Positions 1 to 10,366 are shown, numbered from the stretch's first letter. The stretch is 64,000 nt of DNA from Pseudanabaena sp. lw0831 (GCF_016584665.1 NZ_BBJB01000105.1:1-64000); one strand, 5' to 3'. Program-made: numbers and translations. The notes: generated from the letters alone by a model not told the origin.

Positions 1-1377
1 CTTCAGCAAGCACTCATGACGCAGACTGTCCAAATTTATGAACAGCAGATTGAGGTTGGCGATCAATGCCGTTATGAGGAGATTCGGGTTGCTCCCTGCG
101 GAAATGATGAAGTGGTCTTTTTTATTCGAGATATTAGCGATCGCAAACAAGCAGAAGCCAAACTGCAACTAACAAACCAAGAATTAGCCCGTGCCACAAG
201 ACTTAAGGATGAATTTTTGGCGAACATGAGTCACGAACTTCGCACCCCTCTCAACGCAATTTTGGGTATGACTGAAGGCTTGCAAGAACAAGTATTCGGT
301 AAAATTAGCGATCGGCAACTAAAAGCCTTACAAGCTATTGAGTCTAGTGGCTCTCACCTATTGGAACTAATCAATGATATTCTCGATCTTTCCAAAATTG
401 CCGCTGGACAAATTGAACTTGACTGTGCAATCACTTCGATCAATCATCTCTGTCAATCTAGCCTGACGTTTATTAGACAACAGGCGATGCAAAAAAGTAT
501 CCAGATTCACACCAAAATTCAGATGAATTTGCCAGATCTGCTGGTGGATGAACGGCGCATCCGTCAAGCCTTGATTAATCTCCTTAGCAATGCGGTCAAA
601 TTCACTCCAGCAGGAGGAACCATCACCTTAGAAGTTAGTCGTCTCCAGTTGATCACTTCTTTCCAAGAGAAAGCTAATCAAGAAGCAAAAGAATACTTAC
701 AAATTACGGTAATTGATACTGGTATTGGCATCGCCGCAGAAAACATCCAGAAATTATTTAAGCCTTTTGTGCAAATCGACAGTGCGTTGAATCGCCAATA
801 TGAAGGTACAGGCTTGGGGCTTGCTCTAGTCAAGCAAATGGTGGAACTTCATGGTGGCAAGGTGGGGTTAACCAGCGAACTTGGTATTGGTAGTCGCTTC
901 ACCATAGAGCTACCCTATGCTACCGATGTTGTGTTCTCTCCTGAAAGGCGCGACAGCGATCAGACAACCACTAGCTCACAACTGGACTCTCCAACCAGAG
1001 GCAAATTACAAGTTCCCTTGATCTTGATCGCCGAAGATAACGAAGCCAATATCATGACGATTTCCAGTTATCTATCAGCAAAAGGCTATCGCATTGTGTT
1101 AGCCAAAAATGGAGAAGAGGCGATCTCGATCGCCTTGTCAGCCAAACCTGATTTGATCTTGATGGATGTGCAAATGCCATTAATGGATGGATTAGAAGCA
1201 ACTAGACGCATTCGGCAGATTACTAGTCTAGTCAATGTTCCGATTATTGCGCTGACGGCTCTAGCGATGGCATCCGATCACGATCTTTGTCTTGCCGCAG
1301 GAGCTAATGAATATATCGCAAAACCTGTTAAGCTAAAGCAACTTGCAGACACTATCCATCAATTTTTAGCAACTTAA
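1..1377 (+). CDS. Hybrid sensor histidine kinase, 3' part (PAS end-HisKA-HATPase-REC)
   Basis: The frame is open from the first bases, so the N-terminus lies outside the window and the ATG at 16 is only internal. Counting from that ATG: the end of a PAS-type region (to about residue 50), a HisKA domain with phosphoacceptor His73 (MSHELRTPLN), a HATPase_c domain (N box near 195, DTGIGIA, GTGLGLAL), and a C-terminal receiver with Asp384 (LMDVQMP) and an AKPVK lysine. It would autophosphorylate on His and pass phosphate to its own receiver. The kinase and receiver closely resemble those of the CBS-domain kinase at 4889-8545, so the two look like recent paralogues. The stimulus is unknown. Confidence 0.9.
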   Translation, partial: LQQALMTQTVQIYEQQIEVGDQCRYEEIRVAPCGNDEVVFFIRDISDRKQAEAKLQLTNQELARATRLKDEFLANMSHELRTPLNAILGMTEGLQEQVFGKISDRQLKALQAIESSGSHLLELINDILDLSKIAAGQIELDCAITSINHLCQSSLTFIRQQAMQKSIQIHTKIQMNLPDLLVDERRIRQALINLLSNAVKFTPAGGTITLEVSRLQLITSFQEKANQEAKEYLQITVIDTGIGIAAENIQKLFKPFVQIDSALNRQYEGTGLGLALVKQMVELHGGKVGLTSELGIGSRFTIELPYATDVVFSPERRDSDQTTTSSQLDSPTRGKLQVPLILIAEDNEANIMTISSYLSAKGYRIVLAKNGEEAISIALSAKPDLILMDVQMPLMDGLEATRRIRQITSLVNVPIIALTALAMASDHDLCLAAGANEYIAKPVKLKQLADTIHQFLAT

Positions 1378-1388
1378 GAAGATAGGCA

Positions 1389-3743
1389 ATGAATCTAGCA
1401 TCCGTTTTAGTCATTGACGACGAAGCTGATAATTTTGATGTAATCGAAACCATCTTGAGCGATCAAGATTACCAGTTGCACTATGCTGCTAGCGGCAAAG
1501 ATGCGATCGCCTATCTCGACACATTTCAGCCCGATCTAATTTTGCTAGATGTCATGATGCCAGTTATGGACGGCATTGAGGTTTGCAGAAGCATTAAAGC
1601 TTTACCAAAGTGGCAAGCCGTACCAATTATTATGGTTACGGCTCTTAACACTAAAGAAGACTTAGCAAGATGCTTGAATGCAGGAGCTAACGACTTTATC
1701 AGTAAACCCTTAAACTCTCTGGAGTTTCGAGCAAGGGTAAGCTCAATGTTACGCATTAAAGAGCAGCACGATCGGTTAGAACGAGCTAATGCGCTGATTC
1801 ATGCTCAGCTCGAAGCTAGTCTAGAGGGCATTATTGCTGTGGATGAGCAGGGGCGGTTAGTCGCATACAACCAAAAAATGTGTGAAATATGCGATATCAA
1901 AGCCATTGCGACTACTACTAAGCCACAGGAGTTACCGTTACTACAAGCAGCAAGTTTCCCTCCAGCAATTACTCAAATCTTAGAAGAAACCTACGACGAG
2001 CCAGAGCAAGTTACTCATGGTGAGTTGTTGATCAATGAACTTACCTATGAATATTTTAGTAGTTCAGTGACTTCCCCTAATGGTCGGTTTTGGGGATTTG
2101 TCTGGAGATTTCGTGATATAACCGATCGCAAAAATTACGAAATCAATCTCCAAGAATCCAAAGAAGTTGCCGAGTCGGCCCTGCGAGTTAAGTCCGATTT
2201 TTTAGCAATGATGAGCCATGAAATCCGTACTCCCATCAATGGAGTCCTAGGAATGACCGAGCTGTTAGCCACTACATCCCTAGATCAAGAACAAAATAAG
2301 TTTGTCCAATCCATTCAAACTAGCGGCGAAATACTTTTAACTGTAATTAATGATATCCTCGATTTCTCCAAACTTGAATCCCAAAAACTTTTATTTGAGA
2401 ATCTACCGATTGATTTGCATGGAATGATTGCTGATACCTGTACGCTCCTGAGCCAGCAAGCTGAGACAAAAGGAATTGAGTTAAATTACCATATTGATCC
2501 AAAAGCACCAACATATATTCTGGGCGATCCGATCAGGCTACGTCAAATCTTGCTTAATCTAGCGAATAATGCTGTCAAATTCACTCATACAGGAGCAGTT
2601 CGTCTGTCTGTATCGCCATTTATATCGCCACAAGTCCAATCGGAAGGGGAACTAACACTACTTTTTGAGGTACAAGATTCAGGAATTGGACTTTCGCCTG
2701 AACAGATCCAAAAGCTATTTCAACCCTTTACTCAAGCATCGATCGCTACTGCTCGCCAGTATGGCGGCACAGGATTAGGGCTAGCGATTTGCCAAAAACT
2801 AGTGCAGATGATGGGAGGGCATATATGGGCAGAAAGCTCTCTGGGCAAGGGCTCTACTTTTTCTTTCACTTTGCCAGTCTCGGTTACAAATGAACGACCT
2901 CAGATCATGATTCCTTTTGAAAGGAGAACTATGTTGCGTCAGGTTCAGCCTCCTAATATTGCGCTTGCCACGCAATTACCGCTAAATATTTTGGTTGCTG
3001 AGGATAATTTGATCAACCAAGAAATGGTTTTGGCGATGCTCAGTAAAATGGGCTATACCCCGACGATCGTCAATGATGGAGTAGAGGCCATTGACGCTCT
3101 GAAAAACAATGCTTTTGATATTGTGTTCTTAGATGTCCAAATGCCACGCCTAAATGGACTAGAAGCTGCTAATTGTATTGTGCAGGACTGGTCAAAAATA
3201 TCGACCAGTCCATCGCGCCCGACCTTGATCGCTATGACTGCTAGCGCCATGCAAGGCGATCGCGAAATGTGTTTAGATGCAGGGATGGATGACTATATCA
3301 GTAAGCCAGTATCTTTTGATACTTTACAAAGGATTATTAAGCGTTGGGGTAATAGTTCGCCAGAAATTGAAATACAATCACATACAGATGAGGTTAGTGC
3401 AGACTTTGATAGTCATGCGCTCAGAGAGATTGAGAAGGTTTCTCTGAATTTGCCTAAACGAATGATTAATTTATTCTTAAACGAAGAATGTCCCAGCTTA
3501 CTAACTAAGCTGCATCAAGCCGTATTAGATCGAGACGCTTCACAAATAGAATATGTTGCTCACACTTTAAAGGGCAGTAGTAAGATGATTGGGGCTAGAT
3601 CATTTGCTGAGATTCTTTTTAAATTAGAAGTTGCAGGACGTAGTCAGCAATTAGATGGTTGCGATCTCCTAGTAATAGAGATGGATCGAAGTTATCCTTT
3701 GGTTGTTGCTTATTTAGAGACTTATCTGGATAAAAATTCATGA
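1389..3743 (+). CDS. Multidomain hybrid histidine kinase REC-PAS-HisKA-HATPase-REC-Hpt
   Basis: A complete 784-residue protein that starts 11 bases after the preceding gene. Domains in order: N-terminal receiver (VLVIDDEADN, LLDVMMP, ISKPL), PAS (about 140-255), HisKA with MSHEIRTPIN, HATPase_c (LANNAVKFT, DSGIGL, GTGLGLAI), second receiver (VAEDNLINQE, FLDVQMP, ISKPV), and a C-terminal Hpt domain (AHTLKGSSKMIG). Carrying two receivers and an Hpt on one chain is the BarA/ArcB-like phosphorelay layout, so it can hand phosphate to a separate response regulator. No membrane segment is seen, so it should be cytoplasmic. It probably belongs to one transcription unit with its neighbours, since the next gene overlaps it by four bases. 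Confidence 0.92.
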   Translation: MNLASVLVIDDEADNFDVIETILSDQDYQLHYAASGKDAIAYLDTFQPDLILLDVMMPVMDGIEVCRSIKALPKWQAVPIIMVTALNTKEDLARCLNAGANDFISKPLNSLEFRARVSSMLRIKEQHDRLERANALIHAQLEASLEGIIAVDEQGRLVAYNQKMCEICDIKAIATTTKPQELPLLQAASFPPAITQILEETYDEPEQVTHGELLINELTYEYFSSSVTSPNGRFWGFVWRFRDITDRKNYEINLQESKEVAESALRVKSDFLAMMSHEIRTPINGVLGMTELLATTSLDQEQNKFVQSIQTSGEILLTVINDILDFSKLESQKLLFENLPIDLHGMIADTCTLLSQQAETKGIELNYHIDPKAPTYILGDPIRLRQILLNLANNAVKFTHTGAVRLSVSPFISPQVQSEGELTLLFEVQDSGIGLSPEQIQKLFQPFTQASIATARQYGGTGLGLAICQKLVQMMGGHIWAESSLGKGSTFSFTLPVSVTNERPQIMIPFERRTMLRQVQPPNIALATQLPLNILVAEDNLINQEMVLAMLSKMGYTPTIVNDGVEAIDALKNNAFDIVFLDVQMPRLNGLEAANCIVQDWSKISTSPSRPTLIAMTASAMQGDREMCLDAGMDDYISKPVSFDTLQRIIKRWGNSSPEIEIQSHTDEVSADFDSHALREIEKVSLNLPKRMINLFLNEECPSLLTKLHQAVLDRDASQIEYVAHTLKGSSKMIGARSFAEILFKLEVAGRSQQLDGCDLLVIEMDRSYPLVVAYLETYLDKNS

Positions 3744-4888
3744 CAAATACATTTTCTGTTTTAGTTGTTGATGATGAACCCGATAATTTTGATGTGATTG
3801 AGACGCTCTTGAGCGCACAGAATTATCAATTGCATTACGCAGCCAGTGGCAAAAATGCGATCGCTAGTCTTGAGACCTTTCAACCCGATCTGATTTTGCT
3901 CGATGTGATGATGCCAGAGATGAATGGCATAGAGGTTTGTAAGCGAATTAAAGCTAACCCTGAATGGCAAATTGTGCCGATCATTATGGTGACGGCCTTA
4001 AGCTCTAAGTTAGATCTAGCTAATTGTCTAAATGCTGGAGCCGATGATTTTATTAGTAAGCCGATTAATAGTGTTGAAATGCGAGCGCGGGTGCATTCAA
4101 TGCTGAGAATCAAGCAACAGTATGACAGTATTCAAACTCTCTCCCATATCCAATCAAATACGATTAACATCCTCGAAAGTACTCTCAATGAATTACGTGG
4201 TACTTTGGCTTCAAAAATGTCCCATGAACTCAATACGCCCCTAAATGGCATTATGGGCACGATTTCTTTGCTGAAAGAAGATATCGAAAATATGGATATT
4301 GACGAAATCCGAGAAATGCTAGGTTGGGTTGATGAATCAGCGCAGCGCTTAGAAAATTTAACCAAAAAATTTCTACTTTACTTAGAGTTAGAATCATCTC
4401 CAATTCGGCAACAGTCCTTCAAAACAGCTCATACAAAATTCTCAAGTGCCGCAGTTAAATCGACGTTGCAATCCTTTGTTCGCCAGCTTAAACGTGGTGA
4501 TGATCGTCTTATCTTTGACCTTGAAGAATCAGAGATTGCACTATCGGAGCGAGATCTTTTGACGATTCTCCATGAATTAGTTGATAATGCTGTGAAATTC
4601 TCCACTTCAGGGACGATCGTCAAAATTCATAGCCAAGTGATGGGCAATATGTTTAATTTGTCAGTGCACGATCTAGGGCGAGGTATGACCGAAGAGCAAG
4701 TCGATCGCATTGGCGCTTTTGTACAGTTTGAGCGTAAAACCTATGAGCAGCAAGGTGTCGGCTTGGGATTAAGAATTGTTAAAAAGATTGTTGAATTAGC
4801 TGAAGGGATTTTTTCGATTAGCAGCATTTATCAACAGCAAACAACAGTAAATATTTCTTTACCGATCCCACCCGCAGTTAGAACTTGA
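3740..4888 (+). CDS. Receiver-histidine kinase (REC-HisKA-HATPase)
   Basis: A 382-residue protein whose ATGA start overlaps the stop of the preceding kinase by four bases, a sign of translational coupling. The N-terminal receiver (VLVVDDEPDN, LLDVMMP, ISKPI) is nearly the same as in the genes at 1389 and 8618. A short HisKA follows, with His in KMSHELNTPLNG, then HATPase_c (VDNAVKFS, GRGM, GVGLGLRI). GRGM and GVGLGL are slightly altered G boxes, so kinase activity is likely but not certain. REC-HK proteins of this kind commonly act in cyanobacterial phosphorelays such as phototaxis and development. The specific pathway cannot be read from the sequence. Confidence 0.88.
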   Translation: MTNTFSVLVVDDEPDNFDVIETLLSAQNYQLHYAASGKNAIASLETFQPDLILLDVMMPEMNGIEVCKRIKANPEWQIVPIIMVTALSSKLDLANCLNAGADDFISKPINSVEMRARVHSMLRIKQQYDSIQTLSHIQSNTINILESTLNELRGTLASKMSHELNTPLNGIMGTISLLKEDIENMDIDEIREMLGWVDESAQRLENLTKKFLLYLELESSPIRQQSFKTAHTKFSSAAVKSTLQSFVRQLKRGDDRLIFDLEESEIALSERDLLTILHELVDNAVKFSTSGTIVKIHSQVMGNMFNLSVHDLGRGMTEEQVDRIGAFVQFERKTYEQQGVGLGLRIVKKIVELAEGIFSISSIYQQQTTVNISLPIPPAVRT

Positions 4889-7800
4889 TTGAAAATAGAT
4901 TCTTATAAATTTATGTTTAATTCCCCTGCTCAATTAGAACTAACAACAGCAATTATTCGTAATCCTATTATTGTTTCGCCTGAATCCAAGGTGTTGGAAG
5001 CGATCGCGCAAATGAGTGGGGTGCGATCGCAATGTGATGCAGCTAAAACCTTAGATAATCAATCGGCGCAATTGGAGATCGAAGTGCGATCAAGTTGTGT
5101 ATTGGTTGTAGATAATGAGCAGTTAGTAGGCATCGTCACCGAGCGAGATGTAGTGCGTCTAAGCGCCGCGCAACTACCCCTAGACATTACAGTAACAGAA
5201 GTCATGGCTCGTCCTGTAATCACTCTGCGAGAGTCTGCTTTTACTGATTTGTTTTTTGCGATTAATCTCATTCAGCAGCACCATATCCGTCATTTGCCAA
5301 TTGTGGATGATAGCGATCGCCTAGTGGGACTTGTGACCTATGAAAGTTTACGTCAAACCTCTCGCCCGATCGATCTGCTGCGCCTAAGGCTCGTAAATGA
5401 AGTGATGACTCGTGAAGTGATCTGTGCGGCTCCCGAAGATTCTATGTTGGTAATCGCCAAACTGATGGCTCATTACAGTATTAGCTCCGTGATCATTGTG
5501 GAAACTAGGTTAAAACAGGATCGTTGTTTGCAAGTACCTGTGGGGATTTTGACAGAGCGCGATATTGTTCAGTTTCAAGCCTTGGGCTTAAACCTAGAAA
5601 GTTGGACAGCGGAAGCAATGATGAGCAGTCCGCTCTTTGCGGTCAAGCCAGAGGATTCGCTGTGGATGGTACATCAAATCATGGAGCAGCGCTTCATCAG
5701 TCGTATAGCTGTAGTCGGCAAAGAGGAAGAAATTTTGGGGATCATCACCCAGACCAGCTTACTACAAGCGCTTAATCCGATCGAGCTTTACAATTTAGCA
5801 GAGGTTCTAGAGCAAAAGGTGATGCGTCTAGAGGCCGAAAAAATATCTTTGTTGGAAAGCCGCAATGAGTTATTAGAAAACCAACAAGTCATTACCTATC
5901 AACAGCTACAAGAAGAATTACTTGAGCGCAAAAAAGTAGAATTAGAACTCATCGAACTCAATCAATCCTTAGAACTCAAAGTCGGAGAACGAACTAAAGC
6001 TCTTCACAGCAGTGAAGCCCGTGTTCGTGCGATGATCGAGGCTATTCCTGATTTATTGCTGCGGGTGTCGCGAGATGGTATGTGCTTGGAATATATCAAT
6101 TCTCAGGAACACGAACAAAAATTCTTGCCAATTCAGCAACATCTCTCTGAAGTATTGCCACCCGATCTATTACAGCAGCAGCTAAAGATGCTCGCACAAG
6201 CGATCACTACGGGAGAATTACAGGTTTATGAGCACCAGTTATATCGAGGCGATCGCGTGGTTTTTGAAGAAGTACGGATTGTGCCGATTAGTGATGACGA
6301 GGCGCTGATCATTGTGCGCGATCAAACTAAACGTAAACAGGCGGAATTAGCTCTACAGAAAAGCGAAACTCGGTTTCGGCGCGTATTTGAATCAAACATC
6401 GTGGGGATGATGTTTACGGACTTGAACGGTCAGATTAGTGATGCTAACGATCACTTCTTGGAAATGCTTGGCTATACCAGAGAAGAGCTGAACGCCAAGC
6501 AAATTAGCTGTGAAAAAATTACCCCTCCCGAATATCTGCCAATCGATCGCCATGCCATCCAGCATCTGGGGCTTAGTCGCGTGATTGCGCCTTGGGAAAA
6601 AGTCTATTATCACAAGGATGGGCATTCTATTCATGTTCTCGTTGGGCTGGCGCTGCTCTCCGAGGACGAATGTGTCTTTGTGGTGGTGGATATTAGCGAT
6701 CGCAAGCAAGCTGAGGAATTGATTCGCCAACAAGTCGATCAGGAGAAATTATTGGCAGCAATTACTCAACGAATTCGCTCAACCTTGAATCTACCTGAGA
6801 TCCTAAATGCCACTGTACAACAAGTTCATCAAGTTTTAAAATCAGATCGGGTACTAGTCTATCAAGTCTTTCCTGACGGAACAGGTTCAGCCATTGCTGA
6901 ATCTGTATTGTCGCAATGGTCGTCAATTTTAGATATTACTTTTCCTGAAGAGATTTTCCCTCAAGTTAATTACGATCGCTATATCCAAGGAAGAATATTT
7001 GCCCTCAGCGATCGCGAAACCAAACCGAATGAGGTGTTACCCTGTCTGGCAGAGTTTCTTGCCGAAATACAGGTCAGAGCCAAGCTCGTTGTTCCTATTA
7101 TTCAAAAAGATACCCTCTGGGGATTGCTGATCGTGCATCAATGCGATCGTCCGCGCCATTGGCAAGTATGGGAAATGAATTTACTCCAACAAATTGCGAA
7201 TCAGTTAGCGATCGCCATTCAACAGGCTGATTTATTTGAAAAGTTGCAGCAAGAACTTCGCGATCGGCAAAAAACACAGCAACACCTTACCGAAATCAAC
7301 CAAAAGCTAGCATTGTCAAATGAAGAACTTGCGCGTGCTACCCGACTAAAAGATGAGTTTTTGGCTAATATGAGCCACGAACTCCGCACCCCTCTTAATG
7401 CAATCCTAGGGATGACTGAGGGAATGCAAGAACAGGTTTTTGGTAAAGTTACTAGTTCTCAAATCAAGGCTCTGCAAACTATTGAACGTAGTGGATCGCA
7501 TCTATTGGAACTCATTAATGACATTCTTGATGTCGCTAAAATAGAATCTGGACAAATCGATCTAGAGTACTCAAAGGTGTCTATCGAATTTTTCTGCCAG
7601 TCCTGCCTTACTTTTATCAGGCAGGAAGCTCACAGAAAAGGCATTCAGCTAGAAACGAAAATTTTACCCAACCTCTCTGAATTAAATGCAGATGAACGAC
7701 GTATTCGCCAAGTCTTGATCAACTTGCTTAATAATGCCGTTAAATTTACTCCAGAGGGTGGACACATCACCCTAGAGGTTAGTATCCATCAGCCACGCTC

Positions 7801-8545
7801 TTTAAATCAAGTAGCTAATGAACCGACTGCTAGCATGAGCGCCAAACCCGAATTGACCGTAGCGACGAGCTATCTTTACTTTTCGGTGATCGATACAGGT
7901 ATTGGCATTGCCCCAGAGAATATCAGCAAGCTATTTCAGCCTTTCATTCAAATCGATAGCGCTCTCAATCGTCAATATCAGGGCACTGGATTGGGGTTAG
8001 CTTTAGTAAAACGTATAGTAGAAATGCATGGGGGCACAGTCATGTTAACTAGTGAAATAGGTGTGGGTAGCTGCTTTACAATTGCGCTTCCCTATGCAGC
8101 ATCTGCTGAGTTATTACCATCCGTCATCAATCAGACCGAACCCACTTCTGAATCCAACCAGAACACACAAAGCCGTTCCTATCAAATTTTGCTAGTAGAA
8201 GACAACGAACCCAACATCATGACAATTTCTAGCTACTTAACTGCTAAAGGCTATAACATGGTGGTAGCCAAAAATGGACAAGAAGCGATCGCCTTGGCGC
8301 AGTCATCAAAACCTGATTTAATTTTGATGGATATTCAAATGCCCGTGATGGATGGTTTAGAAGCTACAAAACAGCTTCGCCAGATTCCTAGTCTTGAGCA
8401 TGTACCAATCATTGCCATCACCGCACTAGCCATGGACAATGATGTAGAGCGTTGTCTTGCCGCAGGAGCTAATGAATATTTAAGTAAACCTGTTAAGCTG
8501 AGGGAATTAACAAAACTTATTCAACAATTTTTAGTTCTCAATTAG
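4889..8545 (+). CDS. CBS(x4)-PAS-PAS-GAF hybrid histidine kinase with receiver
   Basis: A 1218-residue cytoplasmic hybrid kinase. The start given is a TTG directly after the previous stop; an in-frame ATG at 4913 is an equally good choice. Four CBS motifs fill about residues 15-300 (TERDVVRLS and TERDIVQFQ are typical). A coiled coil, two PAS domains (about 380-490 and 495-615) and a GAF domain (about 625-800) follow, then HisKA with His830, HATPase_c and a receiver (about 1095-1215). The GAF resembles the cyanobacteriochrome class (QVRAKLVVPI, LLIVHQC). It keeps the bilin-type cysteine Cys719, but the usual following His is Leu. CBS pairs usually bind adenine nucleotides, so both energy state and light or redox are possible inputs. 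Confidence 0.88.
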   Translation: MKIDSYKFMFNSPAQLELTTAIIRNPIIVSPESKVLEAIAQMSGVRSQCDAAKTLDNQSAQLEIEVRSSCVLVVDNEQLVGIVTERDVVRLSAAQLPLDITVTEVMARPVITLRESAFTDLFFAINLIQQHHIRHLPIVDDSDRLVGLVTYESLRQTSRPIDLLRLRLVNEVMTREVICAAPEDSMLVIAKLMAHYSISSVIIVETRLKQDRCLQVPVGILTERDIVQFQALGLNLESWTAEAMMSSPLFAVKPEDSLWMVHQIMEQRFISRIAVVGKEEEILGIITQTSLLQALNPIELYNLAEVLEQKVMRLEAEKISLLESRNELLENQQVITYQQLQEELLERKKVELELIELNQSLELKVGERTKALHSSEARVRAMIEAIPDLLLRVSRDGMCLEYINSQEHEQKFLPIQQHLSEVLPPDLLQQQLKMLAQAITTGELQVYEHQLYRGDRVVFEEVRIVPISDDEALIIVRDQTKRKQAELALQKSETRFRRVFESNIVGMMFTDLNGQISDANDHFLEMLGYTREELNAKQISCEKITPPEYLPIDRHAIQHLGLSRVIAPWEKVYYHKDGHSIHVLVGLALLSEDECVFVVVDISDRKQAEELIRQQVDQEKLLAAITQRIRSTLNLPEILNATVQQVHQVLKSDRVLVYQVFPDGTGSAIAESVLSQWSSILDITFPEEIFPQVNYDRYIQGRIFALSDRETKPNEVLPCLAEFLAEIQVRAKLVVPIIQKDTLWGLLIVHQCDRPRHWQVWEMNLLQQIANQLAIAIQQADLFEKLQQELRDRQKTQQHLTEINQKLALSNEELARATRLKDEFLANMSHELRTPLNAILGMTEGMQEQVFGKVTSSQIKALQTIERSGSHLLELINDILDVAKIESGQIDLEYSKVSIEFFCQSCLTFIRQEAHRKGIQLETKILPNLSELNADERRIRQVLINLLNNAVKFTPEGGHITLEVSIHQPRSLNQVANEPTASMSAKPELTVATSYLYFSVIDTGIGIAPENISKLFQPFIQIDSALNRQYQGTGLGLALVKRIVEMHGGTVMLTSEIGVGSCFTIALPYAASAELLPSVINQTEPTSESNQNTQSRSYQILLVEDNEPNIMTISSYLTAKGYNMVVAKNGQEAIALAQSSKPDLILMDIQMPVMDGLEATKQLRQIPSLEHVPIIAITALAMDNDVERCLAAGANEYLSKPVKLRELTKLIQQFLVLN

Positions 8546-8560
8546 CCCAAAATCAGTAAA

Positions 8561-8575
8561 GTGGGCAATGCCCAC
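8561..8575. repeat. Short palindrome GTGGGC-AAT-GCCCAC
   Basis: A six-base inverted repeat with a three-base loop, followed by CCTACGG, in the 72-base gap between two signalling genes. This GTGGGCAATGCCCACCCTACGG unit is, from memory, a common dispersed cyanobacterial intergenic repeat. There is no T-run, so it is a weak terminator at best. Confidence 0.6.
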
Positions 8576-8617
8576 CCTACGGATTCTCAATTCTCAATTA
8601 ATCCTTAATTAATTCTC

Positions 8618-10366
8618 ATGAACAAACCTTCTATCCTAGTCGTTGACGATGAACCTGATAATTTTGATGTCATTGACACACTTTTAAGTACCAGTGATGA
8701 CTTTGAGCAGGAAAATCAAGACTATCATTTGCACTATGCAGCTAGTGGTAAAGATGCGATCGCCTATCTAGAAGCCTTTCAACCCGATCTAATTTTGCTA
8801 GATGTAATGATGCCAGATATGGACGGCATTGAGGTGTGTCGGCGGATTAAAGCGATGCCAAAATGGAGTGCTGTACCAATTATTGTGGTTACAGCATTAA
8901 CCACTAAGAAGGATCTTGCCCAATGCTTATTTGCTGGCGCTGACGACTTTATTAGTAAACCTGTCAATCGTTTAGAGCTAACTGCAAGAGTGCGCTCAAT
9001 GATCCGTATTCACCAGCAATATCAACAATTAGCAACCTTTAATACCCAATTAGAAGAAATGGTGCAAAAGCGTACTGCCCAATTGCAAAATATGCTTTTA
9101 GAAGATGCGCTCACTAAGTTACCGAGTCGAACATTATTAGTTCAAGAATTAAAAGCGAGCTTACAAGCAGGAGAAGCATCCCTCGCTTTAGTTTATATAG
9201 ACTGCGATCAATTCAAATTGGTAAATGGTTCCTTTGGTCATGCCGTTGGCAATCAATTACTAATTGCGATCGCCCAACGTTTACAGCAGCATCTCTGCCC
9301 CAATGACTTACTAGCGCGGATGGGTGGAGATGAATTTTGTTTCTTGCTACATCAGATTGATGAAGAAAGCTCTATAGAGCCATTTCTTCTGAAGATTCTC
9401 CAAAGTTTTACGCAACCCTTCGTAGTGGCAAATTGTGAAATCTTTATCACAGTCTGCATGGGAATTGCCCTATGCAAAAATAGCGATCGCCAAGCTGAGG
9501 AACTCTTGCAAGATGCAGACACAGCAATGTATCAAGCTAAATTACGCGGTAAAGATAGTCATCAAATCTTTGATCGCCAAATGCATCTCGCTATGTTCAA
9601 TCGCCTGATTCTCGAAAATGATCTTCAGCGCGCGCTAGAGCTGCAAGAGTTCATTCTCTTTTATCAACCAATCATTCAGTTGCAAGACCAAAAACTAGTA
9701 GGATTTGAAGCATTAGTGCGTTGGCGAAGTGCGGAGCGAGGTATGGTTTCCCCCGCCGAGTTTATTCCTTCTATGGAAACAACGGGCTTAATAGTACCTG
9801 TGGGGATGCTGGTATTTAAGCAAGCTTGTCAGCAACTTTATACATGGCAACAGCAAGGCTGGACAGAGCTAACTATGAGTGTCAATCTCTCGGTGCGTCA
9901 ATTTTCTTGCGCGACTCTACTCGCTGATATCGATCGCATTCTTTCCGAAACTAAAGCTAATCCTGCCAATATCAAGTTAGAAATTACCGAAAGTGCGATT
10001 ATGGAAAGTGCTGAAACTGCGATCGCTCTCACCAAAGAATTGCGATCGCGCCATATTCAAATCAGCATTGATGATTTCGGTACAGGTTATTCTTCTCTCG
10101 GTTATCTCCATCGCTTTCCTGTGGATAACCTCAAAATTGATCGCTCTTTTGTGAGTCAAATTCAAACCGAAAATCGTAACTACCATGTCGTAGATACCAT
10201 CATCGCTCTTAGCGATCAACTTGGTCTAGCAGTGATTGCGGAAGGGATTGAAACAAAGGAACAGCTTGAATGGCTGCAAAAAGTTGGTTGCAAATATGGA
10301 CAAGGCTACTTATTTAACAAGCCTCTACCTGCATCAGAAGTTGAAAGAATTTATCTGCAAATCTAA
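8618..10366 (+). CDS. Response regulator with GGDEF and EAL domains
   Basis: A 582-residue protein: receiver (SILVVDDEPDN, LLDVMMP, ISKPV) to about residue 135, short coiled coil, GGDEF domain (intact RMGGDEF), and EAL domain with GFEALVRW, DDFGTGYSS, KIDRSF and AEGIET. Diguanylate cyclase and c-di-GMP phosphodiesterase motifs are both intact, so it could make or break c-di-GMP depending on phosphorylation. The receiver is a sister of those in the genes at 1389 and 3740, and it is the natural output of the upstream phosphorelay. In cyanobacteria c-di-GMP tunes motility, aggregation and biofilm. It ends against a bidirectional terminator. Confidence 0.92.
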   Translation: MNKPSILVVDDEPDNFDVIDTLLSTSDDFEQENQDYHLHYAASGKDAIAYLEAFQPDLILLDVMMPDMDGIEVCRRIKAMPKWSAVPIIVVTALTTKKDLAQCLFAGADDFISKPVNRLELTARVRSMIRIHQQYQQLATFNTQLEEMVQKRTAQLQNMLLEDALTKLPSRTLLVQELKASLQAGEASLALVYIDCDQFKLVNGSFGHAVGNQLLIAIAQRLQQHLCPNDLLARMGGDEFCFLLHQIDEESSIEPFLLKILQSFTQPFVVANCEIFITVCMGIALCKNSDRQAEELLQDADTAMYQAKLRGKDSHQIFDRQMHLAMFNRLILENDLQRALELQEFILFYQPIIQLQDQKLVGFEALVRWRSAERGMVSPAEFIPSMETTGLIVPVGMLVFKQACQQLYTWQQQGWTELTMSVNLSVRQFSCATLLADIDRILSETKANPANIKLEITESAIMESAETAIALTKELRSRHIQISIDDFGTGYSSLGYLHRFPVDNLKIDRSFVSQIQTENRNYHVVDTIIALSDQLGLAVIAEGIETKEQLEWLQKVGCKYGQGYLFNKPLPASEVERIYLQI

